Shown: positions 1 to 11,849, numbered from the stretch's first letter. The stretch is 64,000 nt of DNA from Caproiciproducens sp. CPB-2 (GCF_036287215.1 NZ_CP142860.1:1-64000); one strand, 5' to 3'. Program-made: numbers and translations. The notes: a model not told the origin generated them from the sequence alone.

Positions 1-1314
1 ATGGAATCCTTCACCGAGGTCTGGAATCTGGTCTGCGATTATTGCAAAAACAAGATCACCGATATTGCCTATTCCACATGGATCAAGCGCATAGAACCGG
101 TCAATCTTGACTTTGCGCAGGGAGTTGCGGTCATTAAAGTCCCGAACGAACTTCACCGGCAGACGATCAAACATTATTATATGGATATGCTCGATGAAGC
201 ATTCACACAGATTTTCGGTCAAAAAATCCAGATTCGCGTCTGTACCCCGGAAGAGGCTGGGGTCGAAAAACAGAGCGACGAAACGCCCGCCATCAACGAC
301 GACTACGAATTCACCTTCGACACCTACATCGTCGGTTCTTCCAATAAATTTGCGCACGCCGCCTCCATGGCGGTGGCGAACAAGCCCGCAACCCTTTATA
401 ATCCCCTGTTCATTTATGGAAATTCAGGATTGGGAAAAACCCATCTTTTATACGCGATCTGCAACGAGATCAGCCGGACCCATCCCGAAATGAACATTAT
501 TTACATAAAAGGCGACGAATTTACCAACGAGCTGATCGAAGCGATCCGCCGCGGCACCACCGCGGAATTTCACAGCCGTTACCGGAAAGCGGACGTGTTC
601 CTGGTGGACGATATTCAGTTTATCGCCGGAAAAGATTCCACCCAGGAGGAATTTTTTCATACCTTCAACACGTTATATGAGGCAAAAAAACAGATCGTAC
701 TGACTTCCGACCGGCCGCCGAAGGATATCGCCACCCTGGAGGAGCGTCTGCTCACTCGTTTTGAGTGGGGACTGACCGCCGACATTCAGCCGCCGGATTT
801 TGAAACGCGCATCGCCATTATTAAAAGGAAAGCGGAGCTTCTGGAAATCGATCTGCCCGACAACGTCGCGGAATACATAGCCAACCGGCTGAAAAACAAC
901 ATCCGCCAGCTGGAGGGCGCGGTGAAAAAAATGAAAGCCTACTACCTGCTTGCCGGAGAGGACCCCAGCATCACCACGGCGCAGGCGGCGATCAGCGATA
1001 TCATCAACAATGACCAGCCCACCCCGTTTACCGTAGAAAAAATTATCGACGAGGTTGCGCGCACGTTCGGTACGACCGGCGAGGACATCCGTTCCTCCAA
1101 GCGTTCCGCAAACATTTCGAGCGCGCGGCAGATGGCGATTTATGTGGTGAGGGAAATTACCCAGCTCCCGATGACCTCCATCGGCGAGGAATTCGGCGGA
1201 CGCGACCACTCCACCGTCGTATACGCCATCCAGCAGGTAGAAAAGGGAATCAAGCGCGACCCGAAAATCAAGGCGACCGTCGAAGATATCATTAAGAATA
1301 TCCGCGACCGCTGA
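1..1314 (+). CDS. dnaA: Chromosomal replication initiator protein DnaA
   Basis: DnaA binds DnaA boxes at oriC, unwinds the origin and loads the replicative helicase. The 437-residue protein has the usual domains: an N-terminal DnaB/DnaD interaction domain (about 1-80), a short acidic linker, an AAA+ core with Walker A GNSGLGKTH (about 140-148) and Walker B VFLVDDIQF (about 199-207), and a C-terminal helix-turn-helix with the DnaA signature GGRDHSTVVYA near 400. Length is typical of Firmicutes. The ATG is the first base of the window, so its promoter and any upstream DnaA boxes are not visible. It is followed by dnaN after 305 bases, the classical Gram-positive origin order. Confidence 0.98.
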   Translation: MESFTEVWNLVCDYCKNKITDIAYSTWIKRIEPVNLDFAQGVAVIKVPNELHRQTIKHYYMDMLDEAFTQIFGQKIQIRVCTPEEAGVEKQSDETPAINDDYEFTFDTYIVGSSNKFAHAASMAVANKPATLYNPLFIYGNSGLGKTHLLYAICNEISRTHPEMNIIYIKGDEFTNELIEAIRRGTTAEFHSRYRKADVFLVDDIQFIAGKDSTQEEFFHTFNTLYEAKKQIVLTSDRPPKDIATLEERLLTRFEWGLTADIQPPDFETRIAIIKRKAELLEIDLPDNVAEYIANRLKNNIRQLEGAVKKMKAYYLLAGEDPSITTAQAAISDIINNDQPTPFTVEKIIDEVARTFGTTGEDIRSSKRSANISSARQMAIYVVREITQLPMTSIGEEFGGRDHSTVVYAIQQVEKGIKRDPKIKATVEDIIKNIRDR

Positions 1315-1619
1315 AAAGTGGAAAAAAAGTTGACATTTCAACAATTTCTGTTCATCCGCGCTTTTAACGGGTTTTCAGACATCCCGGATTATTGAACTTG
1401 TTTTCAACATTCCCCACAGAGTTTTCAACATCCTGTTAAATACTTCAATTTTATACGAAAAGTTAACAAAACCTTAACATTGAAATCACACGCGGTGAAC
1501 GGCGAAAAAACAAAGCCGCGCCTGTATTTCCGAAATCTTTCCACTTTTCCGCGCCGCCTACTACTCTTACTAAATTAAATCTATACTATCTATTATAAAA
1601 GGAAGCAGAGGGTGAGTTT
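1315..1619. other. dnaA-dnaN intergenic region, possible oriC part
   Basis: This 305-base non-coding gap is AT-rich compared with its flanks. It carries two copies of GTTTTCAACAT (1400-1410 and 1421-1431) on either side of TTCCCCACA (1410-1418), which differs from the DnaA box TTATCCACA at two positions. An AT-rich stretch lies at about 1568-1600, before the AAGGAAG ribosome site of dnaN. In Firmicutes, origin elements can sit on either side of dnaA. No cluster of perfect DnaA boxes is seen here, so the main origin may be upstream, outside the window. Confidence 0.4.
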
Positions 1620-2726
1620 ATGAAAATAACCTGCCAGCGGCAGCAGCTGAACGAAGCTGTGTTGAATGTTCAGCGCGCCGTGTCCACAAAATCATCCGTT
1701 CCCGCTCTGGAAGGCATCCTGCTCAAAACAGGCGAGAATGAAATTACACTGTGCGGATACGACCTTGAACTGGGAATGACCACAAAAATAGAAGCCCAGG
1801 TGGAAGAACCGGGAAGCATCGTCCTGAGCGCGCGGCTGTTCGGCGACATTGTCCGCCGTCTGCCGGCGGACACCGTGTACCTTGCCACCGACGAGAAAAA
1901 AATCACTTCCATCAAGAGCGGGCCGGCCGATTTCTCCATTGTGGGAATCCCCGCGGAGGAATACCCGGAGCTTCCGGCCATTACAGGGGAAACCTCGATC
2001 AAGATCGCGAACTGCATTCTGAAAAGCATGATCCGGCAGACGATTTTCGCCGTCGCGGAAAGCGACGCGAAGCCGATCCACACCGGTACCCTGTTTGAAC
2101 TGAGCAAAAATAAGATCCGCCTGATCTCCGTGGACGGCTACCGTCTTGCTCTGAGGGAAGAAACCGCCGCCTGCGGCGAGGAAACCAGCTTTGTCGTCCC
2201 GGGCAAAACGCTCGGCGAAGTGCTCAAGCTTCTGAGCGACGACGACACCGAGCTGGAGGTCCAGATCGGCCGGCGCCATATTTTATTCCAGATCGGAAAC
2301 TACTGCGTGATTTCCCGCCTTCTCGAAGGGGAATTCCTCGACTATAAGGCCGCCATCCCCGGCGCCAGCTCAACGGAGATCATCGTTTCCACCCGTTCGT
2401 TCATCGACAGCGTGGAGCGCGTTTCCCTTCTGATCACCGACAGGCTGAAAAGCCCCGTGCGCTGCGTGTTTGAGGACGGGGAGATCAAGGTTTCCTGCTC
2501 GACCTCCATCGGTCACGCCAACGACCAGCTTTCCGCGAAAATCGACGGCGCGGGCGTGGAAATGGGCTTTAACAACCGCTATCTGCTCGACGCCCTGCGC
2601 AACACCGAGGGCGACGAAGTGAAAATACAGCTCAACGGCGCTTTGAGCCCGATGAAGATCCTTCCGCGCGAAGGGGACTCCTTCCTTTTCCTGGTGCTGC
2701 CGGTCCGTTTGAAGAGCGAGGCGTAG
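1620..2726 (+). CDS. dnaN: DNA polymerase III subunit beta (sliding clamp)
   Basis: The beta clamp is a ring-shaped homodimer that encircles DNA and tethers the replicase; it also docks other repair and replication proteins. The 368-residue length and the three repeated clamp folds are typical. The N-terminus MKITCQRQQLNEAVLNVQRAVS and the C-terminal LPVRL region that helps form the peptide-binding pocket are characteristic. The ATG at 1620 follows AAGGAAGCAGAGGGTG. It is followed after two bases by the S4-domain gene and recF, as in other Clostridia and Bacilli. Confidence 0.98.
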   Translation: MKITCQRQQLNEAVLNVQRAVSTKSSVPALEGILLKTGENEITLCGYDLELGMTTKIEAQVEEPGSIVLSARLFGDIVRRLPADTVYLATDEKKITSIKSGPADFSIVGIPAEEYPELPAITGETSIKIANCILKSMIRQTIFAVAESDAKPIHTGTLFELSKNKIRLISVDGYRLALREETAACGEETSFVVPGKTLGEVLKLLSDDDTELEVQIGRRHILFQIGNYCVISRLLEGEFLDYKAAIPGASSTEIIVSTRSFIDSVERVSLLITDRLKSPVRCVFEDGEIKVSCSTSIGHANDQLSAKIDGAGVEMGFNNRYLLDALRNTEGDEVKIQLNGALSPMKILPREGDSFLFLVLPVRLKSEA

Positions 2727-2728
2727 AA

Positions 2729-2947
2729 ATGAAAACGGAAAAAATCGTCATTGATACCGAGTTTATCCGGCTGGACGCCCTTTTGAAGCTTGGCGGCGCG
2801 GTGGACACCGGCGGCCGGGCAAAATTTATCGTGCAGTCCGGCGAAGTGAAGGTCAACGGAGAAATCTGCACCATGCGCGGCAAAAAAATGAGAAGCGGCG
2901 ACAAGGCCGAATACAACGATGTGACATATGAGGTGTGTAACGGGTGA
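2729..2947 (+). CDS. yaaA: S4 domain-containing RNA-binding protein YaaA
   Basis: A 72-residue protein made of little more than an S4 RNA-binding fold: FIRLDALLKLGGAVDTGGRAK, then VQSGEVKVNGEICTMRGKK. Proteins of this size between dnaN and recF belong to the YaaA/RlbA family, linked in Bacillus to ribosome assembly. It starts 2 bases after dnaN stops. Its TGA overlaps the GTG of recF (GTGA at 2944-2947), so the two are probably translationally coupled. Position and fold make the family call firm; the exact role is less certain. Confidence 0.9.
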   Translation: MKTEKIVIDTEFIRLDALLKLGGAVDTGGRAKFIVQSGEVKVNGEICTMRGKKMRSGDKAEYNDVTYEVCNG

Positions 2948-4011
2948 TTATCCAGCACCTGGAGGCTGAAAATTACAGAAATATCCGGCGCTGCGTGATA
3001 ATTCCGCAGAATGGGATCAATATAATATATGGGAAAAATGCACAGGGAAAGACCAATCTGCTGGAAGCGGTCTGGCTTTTTACGGGCGGCCGTTCCTTTC
3101 GGGGAGCGAAGGACGCCGACCTTGTTCTGCAGGGAGAAGCCGGCGCAAAGCTCAAGCTGAAATTTTTCAGCGGCGAACGTGAGCAGACGGCGGAAATCAC
3201 GATTGAAAACGGGCGCAGAAATGCCGTTTTGAACGGGATTCCCCAAAAAAACGCTTCCGGGCTGGTCGGAAAGTTCTTTTCCGTGATTTTTTCCCCGGAG
3301 CATATCGCGCTTGTGCGCGAAGGCCCATCCCAGCGCCGCGACTTTATGGACGCCGCCCTCTGCCAGATCAAACCCGGGTACGCCGCGCTTCTTTCGCGGT
3401 ACCACCACACGCTGATCCAGCGCAACACCCTTTTAAAAGATATCCCCCGCCATGCCGAGCTGATGGATACGCTCGAAATCTGGGATGAAAAGCTTGCTTC
3501 CTACGGCGAAGCGATCGTCCTCGGCAGGATGGATTATATCCGTAAAATCAAGGAACCGGTCAAAGAGATTTACGCCGGCATTTCCCAACATACCGAAATC
3601 ATTGATTTAACCTATCAGAAAAGCACCGAAGACCTGAAAAAGGCGCTGAAAGCGGCCCGCCGGGAGGATGTGGCGCTGGGCCATACCAGCGTCGGCCCGC
3701 ACCGCGACGATATTGATATTGCCATAGACCTCCGCCCTGCGCGGACGTTCGGCTCACAGGGCCAGAAACGCTCCGCCGTCCTTGCTTTAAAGCTTGCGGA
3801 GGCCGAGATGCTTTACCGCCAGACCGGAGAAAGACCCGTTGTCCTGCTCGACGACGTGATGAGCGAGCTGGACTCCGGCAGGCAGGATTATTTACTCAAT
3901 CATTTGGATCGCTGTCAGGTTTTCATAACCTGCTGTGAACCCGGCGCAATTCAGCAGCTCCGGGAGGGCGCCCTGTTTGAAATGGACGGCGGCACCCTGA
4001 TAAAAAAATGA
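2944..4011 (+). CDS. recF: DNA replication and repair protein RecF
   Basis: RecF is an SMC-like ATPase that helps load RecA at gaps in single-stranded DNA and aids fork recovery. The 355-residue protein has Walker A GKNAQGKTNLLEA (about 32-44), an ABC-type signature region near GPHRDD and SQGQKRS (about 246-280), and Walker B VVLLDDVMSELD (about 300-311). It starts with GTG overlapping the stop of the S4 gene by four bases, consistent with coupled expression in the dnaA-dnaN-recF-gyrB origin cluster. Confidence 0.97.
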   Translation: MIIQHLEAENYRNIRRCVIIPQNGINIIYGKNAQGKTNLLEAVWLFTGGRSFRGAKDADLVLQGEAGAKLKLKFFSGEREQTAEITIENGRRNAVLNGIPQKNASGLVGKFFSVIFSPEHIALVREGPSQRRDFMDAALCQIKPGYAALLSRYHHTLIQRNTLLKDIPRHAELMDTLEIWDEKLASYGEAIVLGRMDYIRKIKEPVKEIYAGISQHTEIIDLTYQKSTEDLKKALKAARREDVALGHTSVGPHRDDIDIAIDLRPARTFGSQGQKRSAVLALKLAEAEMLYRQTGERPVVLLDDVMSELDSGRQDYLLNHLDRCQVFITCCEPGAIQQLREGALFEMDGGTLIKK

Positions 4012-4026
4012 GAAAGGTTTTATTTT

Positions 4027-4299
4027 ATGTATCTTCATCTCGGGCAGGACACGGTGATTAAAGTCAGTGATATTGTGGGCATATTCGATATGGAAACCTC
4101 TACCATCTCCAAATCGACCAGAAACTATCTTTCCGCGGCCCAGAAAGAGGGCCAGGTCGTCAACGTTTCCATGGAAATGCCGAAGTCCTTTGTGCTTTGC
4201 TGTGATAAAAGCCGCCGGATTACCGTTTATATCACGCAAATCTCCTCTTCCACCCTTCTGAAAAGGACAGGGTTTATCGACGAGATATCAAATGTTTAA
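4027..4299 (+). CDS. remB: Extracellular matrix regulator RemB family (DUF370)
   Basis: A 90-residue DUF370 protein beginning MYLHLGQDTVIKVSDIVGIFD. RemB (YaaB) sits between recF and gyrB in Bacillus subtilis and affects biofilm matrix expression; RemA, its relative, binds DNA as a ring. The family and the recF-remB-gyrB position both match. The direct targets in this organism cannot be read from the sequence. The ATG follows GAAAGG at a short distance, 15 bases after recF ends, so it is likely part of the same transcript. Confidence 0.88.
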   Translation: MYLHLGQDTVIKVSDIVGIFDMETSTISKSTRNYLSAAQKEGQVVNVSMEMPKSFVLCCDKSRRITVYITQISSSTLLKRTGFIDEISNV

Positions 4300-4308
4300 G
4301 GTGAAAAA

Positions 4309-4707
4309 ATGAAAAAATTCAGAAAAGCACGATGTCCGCACTGCGGAAATAAACTGACGCTGCTGCGCGCCTGGGCGATCAAGACACAGGGCGAGTACAA
4401 ATGCCCCAAGTGCGGCGGCTACTCCAATATTGAACTCGACCCCGCCGTTCACTTTTTTGCCATCGGCGCAATCGTACTCAGCGGGCTGATTTACCTTGTC
4501 TGGATGATTTCCGTAAAAATGCTCAGTCTTGCTTCCATTTTTTTCATTATGCTGCCGTATTTTATATTTTATTTGCTTTGTTTTTTCCTGGTCAGGCTCA
4601 GAAAACCGGCAGTCCGCAGGAAACAGCCTCCCGCCGGCCGGCCGCATCAGCCGTCCCCCCAGCAGCAGACACAGAAAATTTACGATAGAAGAGACAGAAG
4701 ATTCTGA
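4309..4707 (+). CDS. Zinc-ribbon membrane protein, function unknown
   Basis: This 132-residue protein starts with a two-knuckle zinc ribbon, CPHCG (about 8-12) and CPKCGG (about 37-42). Two hydrophobic segments (about 54-75 and 80-103) follow, and then a basic, Pro/Gln-rich tail. The ribbon should be cytosolic or membrane-proximal and may bind zinc or nucleic acid. No named family is recognised. It lies 9 bases after remB and 58 bases before gyrB, probably within the same operon. Confidence 0.7.
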   Translation: MKKFRKARCPHCGNKLTLLRAWAIKTQGEYKCPKCGGYSNIELDPAVHFFAIGAIVLSGLIYLVWMISVKMLSLASIFFIMLPYFIFYLLCFFLVRLRKPAVRRKQPPAGRPHQPSPQQQTQKIYDRRDRRF

Positions 4708-4726
4708 ACAGAACGTTTCGGTTTAA

Positions 4727-6706
<1,980 letters not shown>

Positions 6707-6753
6707 CGCTGCGGCTTTTCGTACTTTGCGCGGGCATCCTTCGGTATAAACAG

Positions 6754-6777
6754 GCAAAATTCAGCCTGAATTTTTGC
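6754..6777 (+). terminator. Weak hairpin after gyrB
   Basis: AAAATTCA and TGAATTTT form an 8-base stem with a three-base loop, with two further GC pairs outside after a bulge. It sits in the 134-base gap between gyrB and the first YcxB-like gene. There is no long U-tract, so it may slow or process transcripts more than end them. Confidence 0.35.
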
Positions 6778-6840
6778 AGAATGTATTTTTTAGTATGAAA
6801 ATTACAGTTCGTACTACATAAGCGAAAAGGAGAATTTCTC

Positions 6841-7500
6841 ATGAAACAATTTGTAAAGGAACAGGAAACCGCCTCAAAACCTCCTGAACCCCGGGGGGAA
6901 CAGACCCCCGACGAGGACCAACCTGAGGAAGACAAAGTGGAATGGGACGGTTCCGAAGCCGAGCTGGTCGCCGACGAAACGGCGCTGGCGTTTGAGGAAC
7001 AGAATACGGGGATCAAGCTGACATACACGCTGACCTCCGGCGAAATTTTCAAAGTTCTCTGGAAAAGCCAGTACACCGGCACAAGGTTAGGGCTTTCAGC
7101 CGTTGCGGTCGTGCTGAGCACCGCGATGGCGGTCGTCTTTCTGATGCAGTTCCGCTCGACGGGCGACAGCCGTTACGCGTCTTTGGCGGTGGTGTGCATT
7201 CTGCTGGTTCTGGTGGTCGCGGTTTTCCCGACGGCCGTCATCCGGGCGCATTCGTCAAAAATCGCCGACGGCAGGGAGATCCGCATGAAGATTTACCCCG
7301 ACCATATCGAAATGGGCTTGCCCGGCAAAAGATGGGAAATCCCGCTCGACGGGACCAGCGAATGTGTTCAGATCGAAAATCTGATCGTGCTGTACATAGA
7401 CGACCGGAATATGGTGATTCTTCCGCTGCGCTGTGTGGAACCGGGCGTTTTGCCGGAGGTTCAGGCGATGCTTTTGGCGGGGACGCACCCCAAAAGCTGA
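6841..7500 (+). CDS. YcxB-like membrane protein, copy 1
   Basis: A 219-residue protein with an acidic, Pro/Glu-rich N-terminal tail (about 1-60). Two transmembrane helices follow (about 86-104 and 113-134), then a small soluble C-terminal domain containing IKMKIYPDHIEMGLPGKRWEIPL-type strands and MVILPLR. This layout resembles the YcxB-like family: two helices plus a cytosolic domain ending in a short IPKR-like motif. It is the first of three related genes placed between gyrB and gyrA. The ATG is preceded by AAGGAGAA. The function is unknown. Confidence 0.6.
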   Translation: MKQFVKEQETASKPPEPRGEQTPDEDQPEEDKVEWDGSEAELVADETALAFEEQNTGIKLTYTLTSGEIFKVLWKSQYTGTRLGLSAVAVVLSTAMAVVFLMQFRSTGDSRYASLAVVCILLVLVVAVFPTAVIRAHSSKIADGREIRMKIYPDHIEMGLPGKRWEIPLDGTSECVQIENLIVLYIDDRNMVILPLRCVEPGVLPEVQAMLLAGTHPKS

Positions 7501-7521
7501 AAAAGGAAAGGAGACGGAAAG

Positions 7522-8088
7522 ATGCCGACGTTTTACGAGGGAGGGCCGGTCGATACGGTGGAACAGACGGTTGGCCCCGACGAATACGCCGCGGCGTACT
7601 ACACCGCGCAGAGTGCGGTTTCCCCCATCCACACAAAATGGGTGCGTGCGGGGATCTGTCTTTCCGCGGCCATCGTCATCGCTTCCTTTATTCCGTTTTA
7701 CCGCGCAAGATTCTTTACCTGCTGGGGGCCCGCGTGCGGAATTGTCCTGGCTCTTGCGCTCGCCTTTCTGTTCTTTTTTATCCAGCCGGACGATACCCGG
7801 AAATGGGCGGCGGAGCTGTACCGCTCCAACCGGCTGCTGGCCCTGCCGCAGAAAATCGAGATTTTCCGGGACAGCGTGGTGATTCAAAGCAGCTGTGAAA
7901 AAATGCTGGAGTACTGGACCGATTTCAGCAAGTGCATAGAGACCCCGTCCGCCTTTGTCGTGACCGGCGGGCGGGAACGGGACTTGCTGATCATCAAAAA
8001 GCAGGGACTTACGAACGAACAGATTGAAAAAATTTCCGCACACCTTGCCGGCGCGTTTGCTTCGCGCTATTTGAAAAGCGGGCGTTAA
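7522..8088 (+). CDS. YcxB-like membrane protein, copy 2
   Basis: A 188-residue protein with two predicted membrane helices (about 43-60 and 68-90) and a C-terminal domain beginning KIEIFRDSVVIQSS. The C-terminal half aligns by layout with the genes on either side, although identity is low to the eye. It starts 21 bases after copy 1, behind a strong AAAGGAAAGGAGA site, and ends 12 bases before copy 3. The family call rests on architecture and neighbours; the role is unknown. Confidence 0.55.
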   Translation: MPTFYEGGPVDTVEQTVGPDEYAAAYYTAQSAVSPIHTKWVRAGICLSAAIVIASFIPFYRARFFTCWGPACGIVLALALAFLFFFIQPDDTRKWAAELYRSNRLLALPQKIEIFRDSVVIQSSCEKMLEYWTDFSKCIETPSAFVVTGGRERDLLIIKKQGLTNEQIEKISAHLAGAFASRYLKSGR

Positions 8089-8100
8089 GGAGGGATTTAT

Positions 8101-8652
8101 TTGCCTGAAAGCCCAATTTCGGTAAGCTGCCTTACCACAAAATTCGATTATGCCGATTTCAAGGCCGCGGCGGCGAAAGCCGCCATGAGGAAAAGCGAAA
8201 AAATCATTCTGAAAGCTACGGGAACCGTTCTGATTCTGGCCGCGTTTCTTTTAAGGGCCTTTGTTTACGGGAATTTCTATCAGAATTTCATTTATGCGGC
8301 CATGGCCGCGGTCGGCGTGATCATCGGATGCTTTTACGATACGATCGTCCTGTACGCCGTGCGGCGGCACGCCCTGAGCTACTTTACGGCGAACAGTGAA
8401 AAATTTATCGCGCAGACCACGGAATTTTCAGAGGAAACCATAACCTTTCAAACCGAACGGTATACGGCTGCAATTCCCTATGAGATGCTGTATAAAGCGT
8501 ATGAGGACGCGAGGGTTTTTATTATATACACAGGAATCAACGAGATGAGGTTCATCCCCAAAAGGGCGATGAACGAAAGCGAATGTGCCAGGATTCACAA
8601 CATTCTTGAGACAAAGCTTCAGGAAAAATATCAGCAGGAAGGTGCCCGCTAA
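8101..8652 (+). CDS. YcxB-like membrane protein, copy 3
   Basis: A 183-residue protein starting with TTG after AAGGAGGGA. Two membrane helices (about 43-58 and 63-83) precede the clearest YcxB-like domain of the three: [20 protein letters not shown], then [15 protein letters not shown]. Its TAA overlaps the ATG of gyrA by one base (TAATG at 8650-8654), so it is translationally coupled to gyrA. That coupling is unusual, because gyrB and gyrA are normally adjacent. No function can be assigned. Confidence 0.65.
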   Translation: MPESPISVSCLTTKFDYADFKAAAAKAAMRKSEKIILKATGTVLILAAFLLRAFVYGNFYQNFIYAAMAAVGVIIGCFYDTIVLYAVRRHALSYFTANSEKFIAQTTEFSEETITFQTERYTAAIPYEMLYKAYEDARVFIIYTGINEMRFIPKRAMNESECARIHNILETKLQEKYQQEGAR

Positions 8653-11198
8653 TGGACGAATTTCAGGAAAATCAAAAAATCATCAATGTCGACCTTGAAA
8701 AGGAAATGAAACAGTCGTTTCTTGCCTATTCCATGTCGGTCATTGTGTCCCGCGCGCTGCCGGACGTGCGCGACGGGTTAAAACCGGTTCACAGAAGGAT
8801 TCTGTATACCATGTTTGAAAACGGCCTGTCCCCGGAAAAGGCTTACCGAAAATGCGCGGACACCGTCGGTTCCGTGCTGGGCCGCTACCATCCGCACGGC
8901 GACGCTTCGGTCTACGACGCGCTGGTGCGCCTGGCGCAGGATTTTTCCATGCGCTATATGCTGGTGGACGGACACGGCAACTTCGGTTCCGTGGACGGCG
9001 ACCCCCCGGCCGCCTACCGTTATACCGAGGCCCGCATGAGCAAGATCGCCGTGGAAATGCTGGAGGATATCGACAAGGATACCGTCGATTTCCAGCCGAA
9101 CTACGACGACCGTCTGAAGGAACCCATCGTTCTGCCCAGCCATTTTCCGAACCTTCTGGTCAACGGTTCGACCGGGATCGCGGTCGGCATGGCCACGAAT
9201 ATTCCCCCGCACAACATGGGCGAGGTCATCGACGGCATGTGCACGCTGATTGACAATCCCGACGCTTCTCTGGACGATTTGATGCAGAGCATCAAGGGGC
9301 CGGACTTCCCCACCGGCGGCATCATTATGGGCCGGGCGGGCATCCGCGCCGCCTACGCCACCGGCCGGGGCCGCATCACGGTGCGCGCCCGCGCGGAGAT
9401 CGAGGAAGAGAAAAACGGCCGCTTCAATATCGTCGTTACGGAGCTGCCCTATCAGGTCAATAAGGCGAGGCTGGTCGAAAGCATCGCCGAGCTGGTCAAG
9501 GACAAGCGCATCGAAGGGATTTCCAACGTGGAGGACCACTCCGACCGCGAGGGCATGCACCTGCTCATCAGCGTGAAGCGCGACGCTTCCCCGCAGATCG
9601 TCCTGAATCAGCTTTATTCCTATACCCAGATGCAGACGACGTTCGGCGTCATCATGATCGCCATCGTCAACGGCGAGCCAAAAACGCTGACGCTCAAGGA
9701 AATGCTGCAGGAATACATTCAGTTTCAGGAAAGCGTCGTAAGGCGCCGCACCCTGTACGACCTGAAAAAGGCCGAGGAGCGCGCTCATCTTCTGGAAGGC
9801 CTGAAAATCGCCGTCGACAACATCGACGAAGTGATTTCCATTATCCGCGGTTCCAAGGACAGGGCGACGGCAAGGGCCCGCCTGACGGAACGCTTCGGGC
9901 TGGACGACCCGCAGACACAGGCGATCGTACAGATGCCGCTCGGCGCGCTCACCGGTCTGGAGCGCCAGAAGCTGCTGGACGAAATCGCCGCGCTGGAAGC
10001 GAAAATCGCGGATTACAAAGATATTTTGAGCAGTGAAACGCGTCTGCTCGGCATCGTCAAGGACGAAGCGCTCGCGGTGAAGAATAAATTCAGCGACGAA
10101 CGCCGTACGGAGATTGCGGCCGTCAGCGGCGAGGTCGATATTGAAGACCTGATTCCGCAGGAGGAATGCGTGCTGACCCTGACCAACTTCGGCTACGTCA
10201 AGCGTCAGAAAACCGATACTTACCATATTCAGCGCAGGGGCGGCCGCGGCGTCAGCGGCATGACAAGGCGCGAAGAGGATGTCGCGAGCGACATGTTCGT
10301 CATCAACAGCCACGACTATGTCATGTTCTTTACCAACCTGGGCCGCGTGTACCGGCTGAAATGCTACGAAATCCCGGAGGGCTCCCGCACGAGCAAAGGG
10401 ATGAATATTGCGAACCTGCTGCCGATTGCGCAGGATGAAAAGGTTACCTCCATGATCCGCGTGCCGGAATTCGACGACGAAAGCTATCTGTGCATGGTGA
10501 CGCGCAACGGCATCATCAAGCGCACCAGCCTTTCGGCTTACAACACCGCGCGCAAGGGCGGCGTGATCGCGATCGATCTGGACGACGGTGACGAGCTTTC
10601 CTGGGTGCGCCTGACCACCGGCGATACGCAGCTTCTGGTCGCGACCCGTCTGGGCATGGCGATCCGTTTTGACGAAAGGGACGTCCGCCCCATGGGCAGG
10701 ACCGCCCGCGGGGTGAAAGCGATTACCCTGAAAGAAAGCGATTATGTTATCGGAATGAGCTCGCTGCGCGCGGACGGCCTTGTGCTGACCGTTTCCGCAA
10801 CCGGCTACGGGCGCCTTTCCAGTATGAATGACTACCGTATCCAGTCGAGGGGCGGCAAGGGCCTTACCAACTATCATATTCAGAAATACGGGGAGGTCGC
10901 CGCCATCAAGGTGGTCGATCTGGACGACGACGTGATTTTGATTTCCTCCGACGGTATCATTATCCGCATTCCGGCCAACTCCATCCGCGAATGCGCAAGG
11001 CCCGCCAAGGGCGTGCGTGTGATGCGCCTGAACGAAAACAGCGAGGTCGTCACGCTGGCCCGCACGGCGCACGAGGAGGACGCGGTGGATGCCCTGCCCG
11101 CGGACGAGGGCGACGCGGACGCCGGTTCCGAAGACGAACCGGAGGACATGGAAGAGAATCTTTCAACGGACACGGAACAGGAAAACACCGAGGAATAA
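8652..11198 (+). CDS. gyrA: DNA gyrase subunit A
   Basis: GyrA cuts and rejoins DNA during supercoiling. The 848-residue protein has the winged-helix core with catalytic tyrosine in RYTEAR (Tyr124) and the quinolone-determining stretch [10 protein letters not shown] (80-89), with Ala85 at the site that is Ser83 in Escherichia coli. The C-terminal beta-pinwheel carries the GyrA box QRRGGRG. An acidic tail of about 45 residues ends the protein, like tails known to tune supercoiling in other gyrases. The ATG overlaps the stop of the upstream membrane-protein gene by one base. Confidence 0.98.
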   Translation: MDEFQENQKIINVDLEKEMKQSFLAYSMSVIVSRALPDVRDGLKPVHRRILYTMFENGLSPEKAYRKCADTVGSVLGRYHPHGDASVYDALVRLAQDFSMRYMLVDGHGNFGSVDGDPPAAYRYTEARMSKIAVEMLEDIDKDTVDFQPNYDDRLKEPIVLPSHFPNLLVNGSTGIAVGMATNIPPHNMGEVIDGMCTLIDNPDASLDDLMQSIKGPDFPTGGIIMGRAGIRAAYATGRGRITVRARAEIEEEKNGRFNIVVTELPYQVNKARLVESIAELVKDKRIEGISNVEDHSDREGMHLLISVKRDASPQIVLNQLYSYTQMQTTFGVIMIAIVNGEPKTLTLKEMLQEYIQFQESVVRRRTLYDLKKAEERAHLLEGLKIAVDNIDEVISIIRGSKDRATARARLTERFGLDDPQTQAIVQMPLGALTGLERQKLLDEIAALEAKIADYKDILSSETRLLGIVKDEALAVKNKFSDERRTEIAAVSGEVDIEDLIPQEECVLTLTNFGYVKRQKTDTYHIQRRGGRGVSGMTRREEDVASDMFVINSHDYVMFFTNLGRVYRLKCYEIPEGSRTSKGMNIANLLPIAQDEKVTSMIRVPEFDDESYLCMVTRNGIIKRTSLSAYNTARKGGVIAIDLDDGDELSWVRLTTGDTQLLVATRLGMAIRFDERDVRPMGRTARGVKAITLKESDYVIGMSSLRADGLVLTVSATGYGRLSSMNDYRIQSRGGKGLTNYHIQKYGEVAAIKVVDLDDDVILISSDGIIIRIPANSIRECARPAKGVRVMRLNENSEVVTLARTAHEEDAVDALPADEGDADAGSEDEPEDMEENLSTDTEQENTEE

Positions 11199-11213
11199 GA
11201 AAGGGTGCAGTCA

Positions 11214-11849
11214 ATGAATCACTGGAAAAAGCTTTGTATTCCCCTGGCGGCTGCCGTGACGATCGCGGCGTTCGCGGGCTGCGGGGCGGTGAAAGGCGGG
11301 GAAAGCTCCGTCCCGGCAAGCGGGCTCGGCGAATCCTCTCAGGCGGAGTCCCGGCCGGCAAGCAGCGCGCAGAGCGAACCGGCCGGCAGCGTTCCCGTGG
11401 TAACGCCGAACGAACCGTCCGAATCCCAGCCCGGCCCGGTCATTGATATAGAGACCGACAGCCCCGAATTTAACGCGCTGTTTAAGAAAAATCCGATTGA
11501 CAAGCAATATATCGCGGAGTCCAACAAAGCCTTCTCCAATGTGGAGATGGTCAACCTTTCCAACAAATACGCCGGTATCTGGGAAAAAGAAGCCGCCTCC
11601 GCCTATGACAAGGTCACGAAGCTGGCCACGGGCGACGCCCTTTCCAAGATCAAAGCGGAGCAGGCCGCCTGGGTGAATGGCAAGACCGAAGCGCTGAAAA
11701 AAATCAGCGACGAGGCCCAGGCCGCGGGCGGAACCATGGCTCAGGTCAACGCCGCGAGCGCAACCATGGATTATTACCGCAGCCGCGCCGCGCAGATTTA
11801 CCGCCAGCTTTACTCTTTCGATCAAAACTACACCTACGCGTTCAAATAA
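11214..11849 (+). CDS. Lipoprotein with LprI-like (DUF1311) domain
   Basis: This secreted, lipid-anchored protein begins MNHWKKLCIPLAAAVTIA, with a lipobox FAGC at about 18-21. A Ser/Glu/Pro-rich linker runs to about residue 85. The C-terminal half has the pattern of the lysozyme-inhibitor LprI (DUF1311) fold: a helix, then LSKIKAEQAAWVNGK, then a final helix with Tyr/Arg repeats. The start is set at ATG 11214 because AGAAAGGG at about 11198-11205 gives proper spacing; a GTG at 11205 is too close. The exact target is unknown. Confidence 0.6.
   Translation: MNHWKKLCIPLAAAVTIAAFAGCGAVKGGESSVPASGLGESSQAESRPASSAQSEPAGSVPVVTPNEPSESQPGPVIDIETDSPEFNALFKKNPIDKQYIAESNKAFSNVEMVNLSNKYAGIWEKEAASAYDKVTKLATGDALSKIKAEQAAWVNGKTEALKKISDEAQAAGGTMAQVNAASATMDYYRSRAAQIYRQLYSFDQNYTYAFK

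Noticed and set aside
1315..1619. A full oriC with DnaA boxes
   Set aside because: No perfect TTATCCACA box was found; only a two-mismatch site and AT-rich sequence, so it is reported only as a possible origin part.
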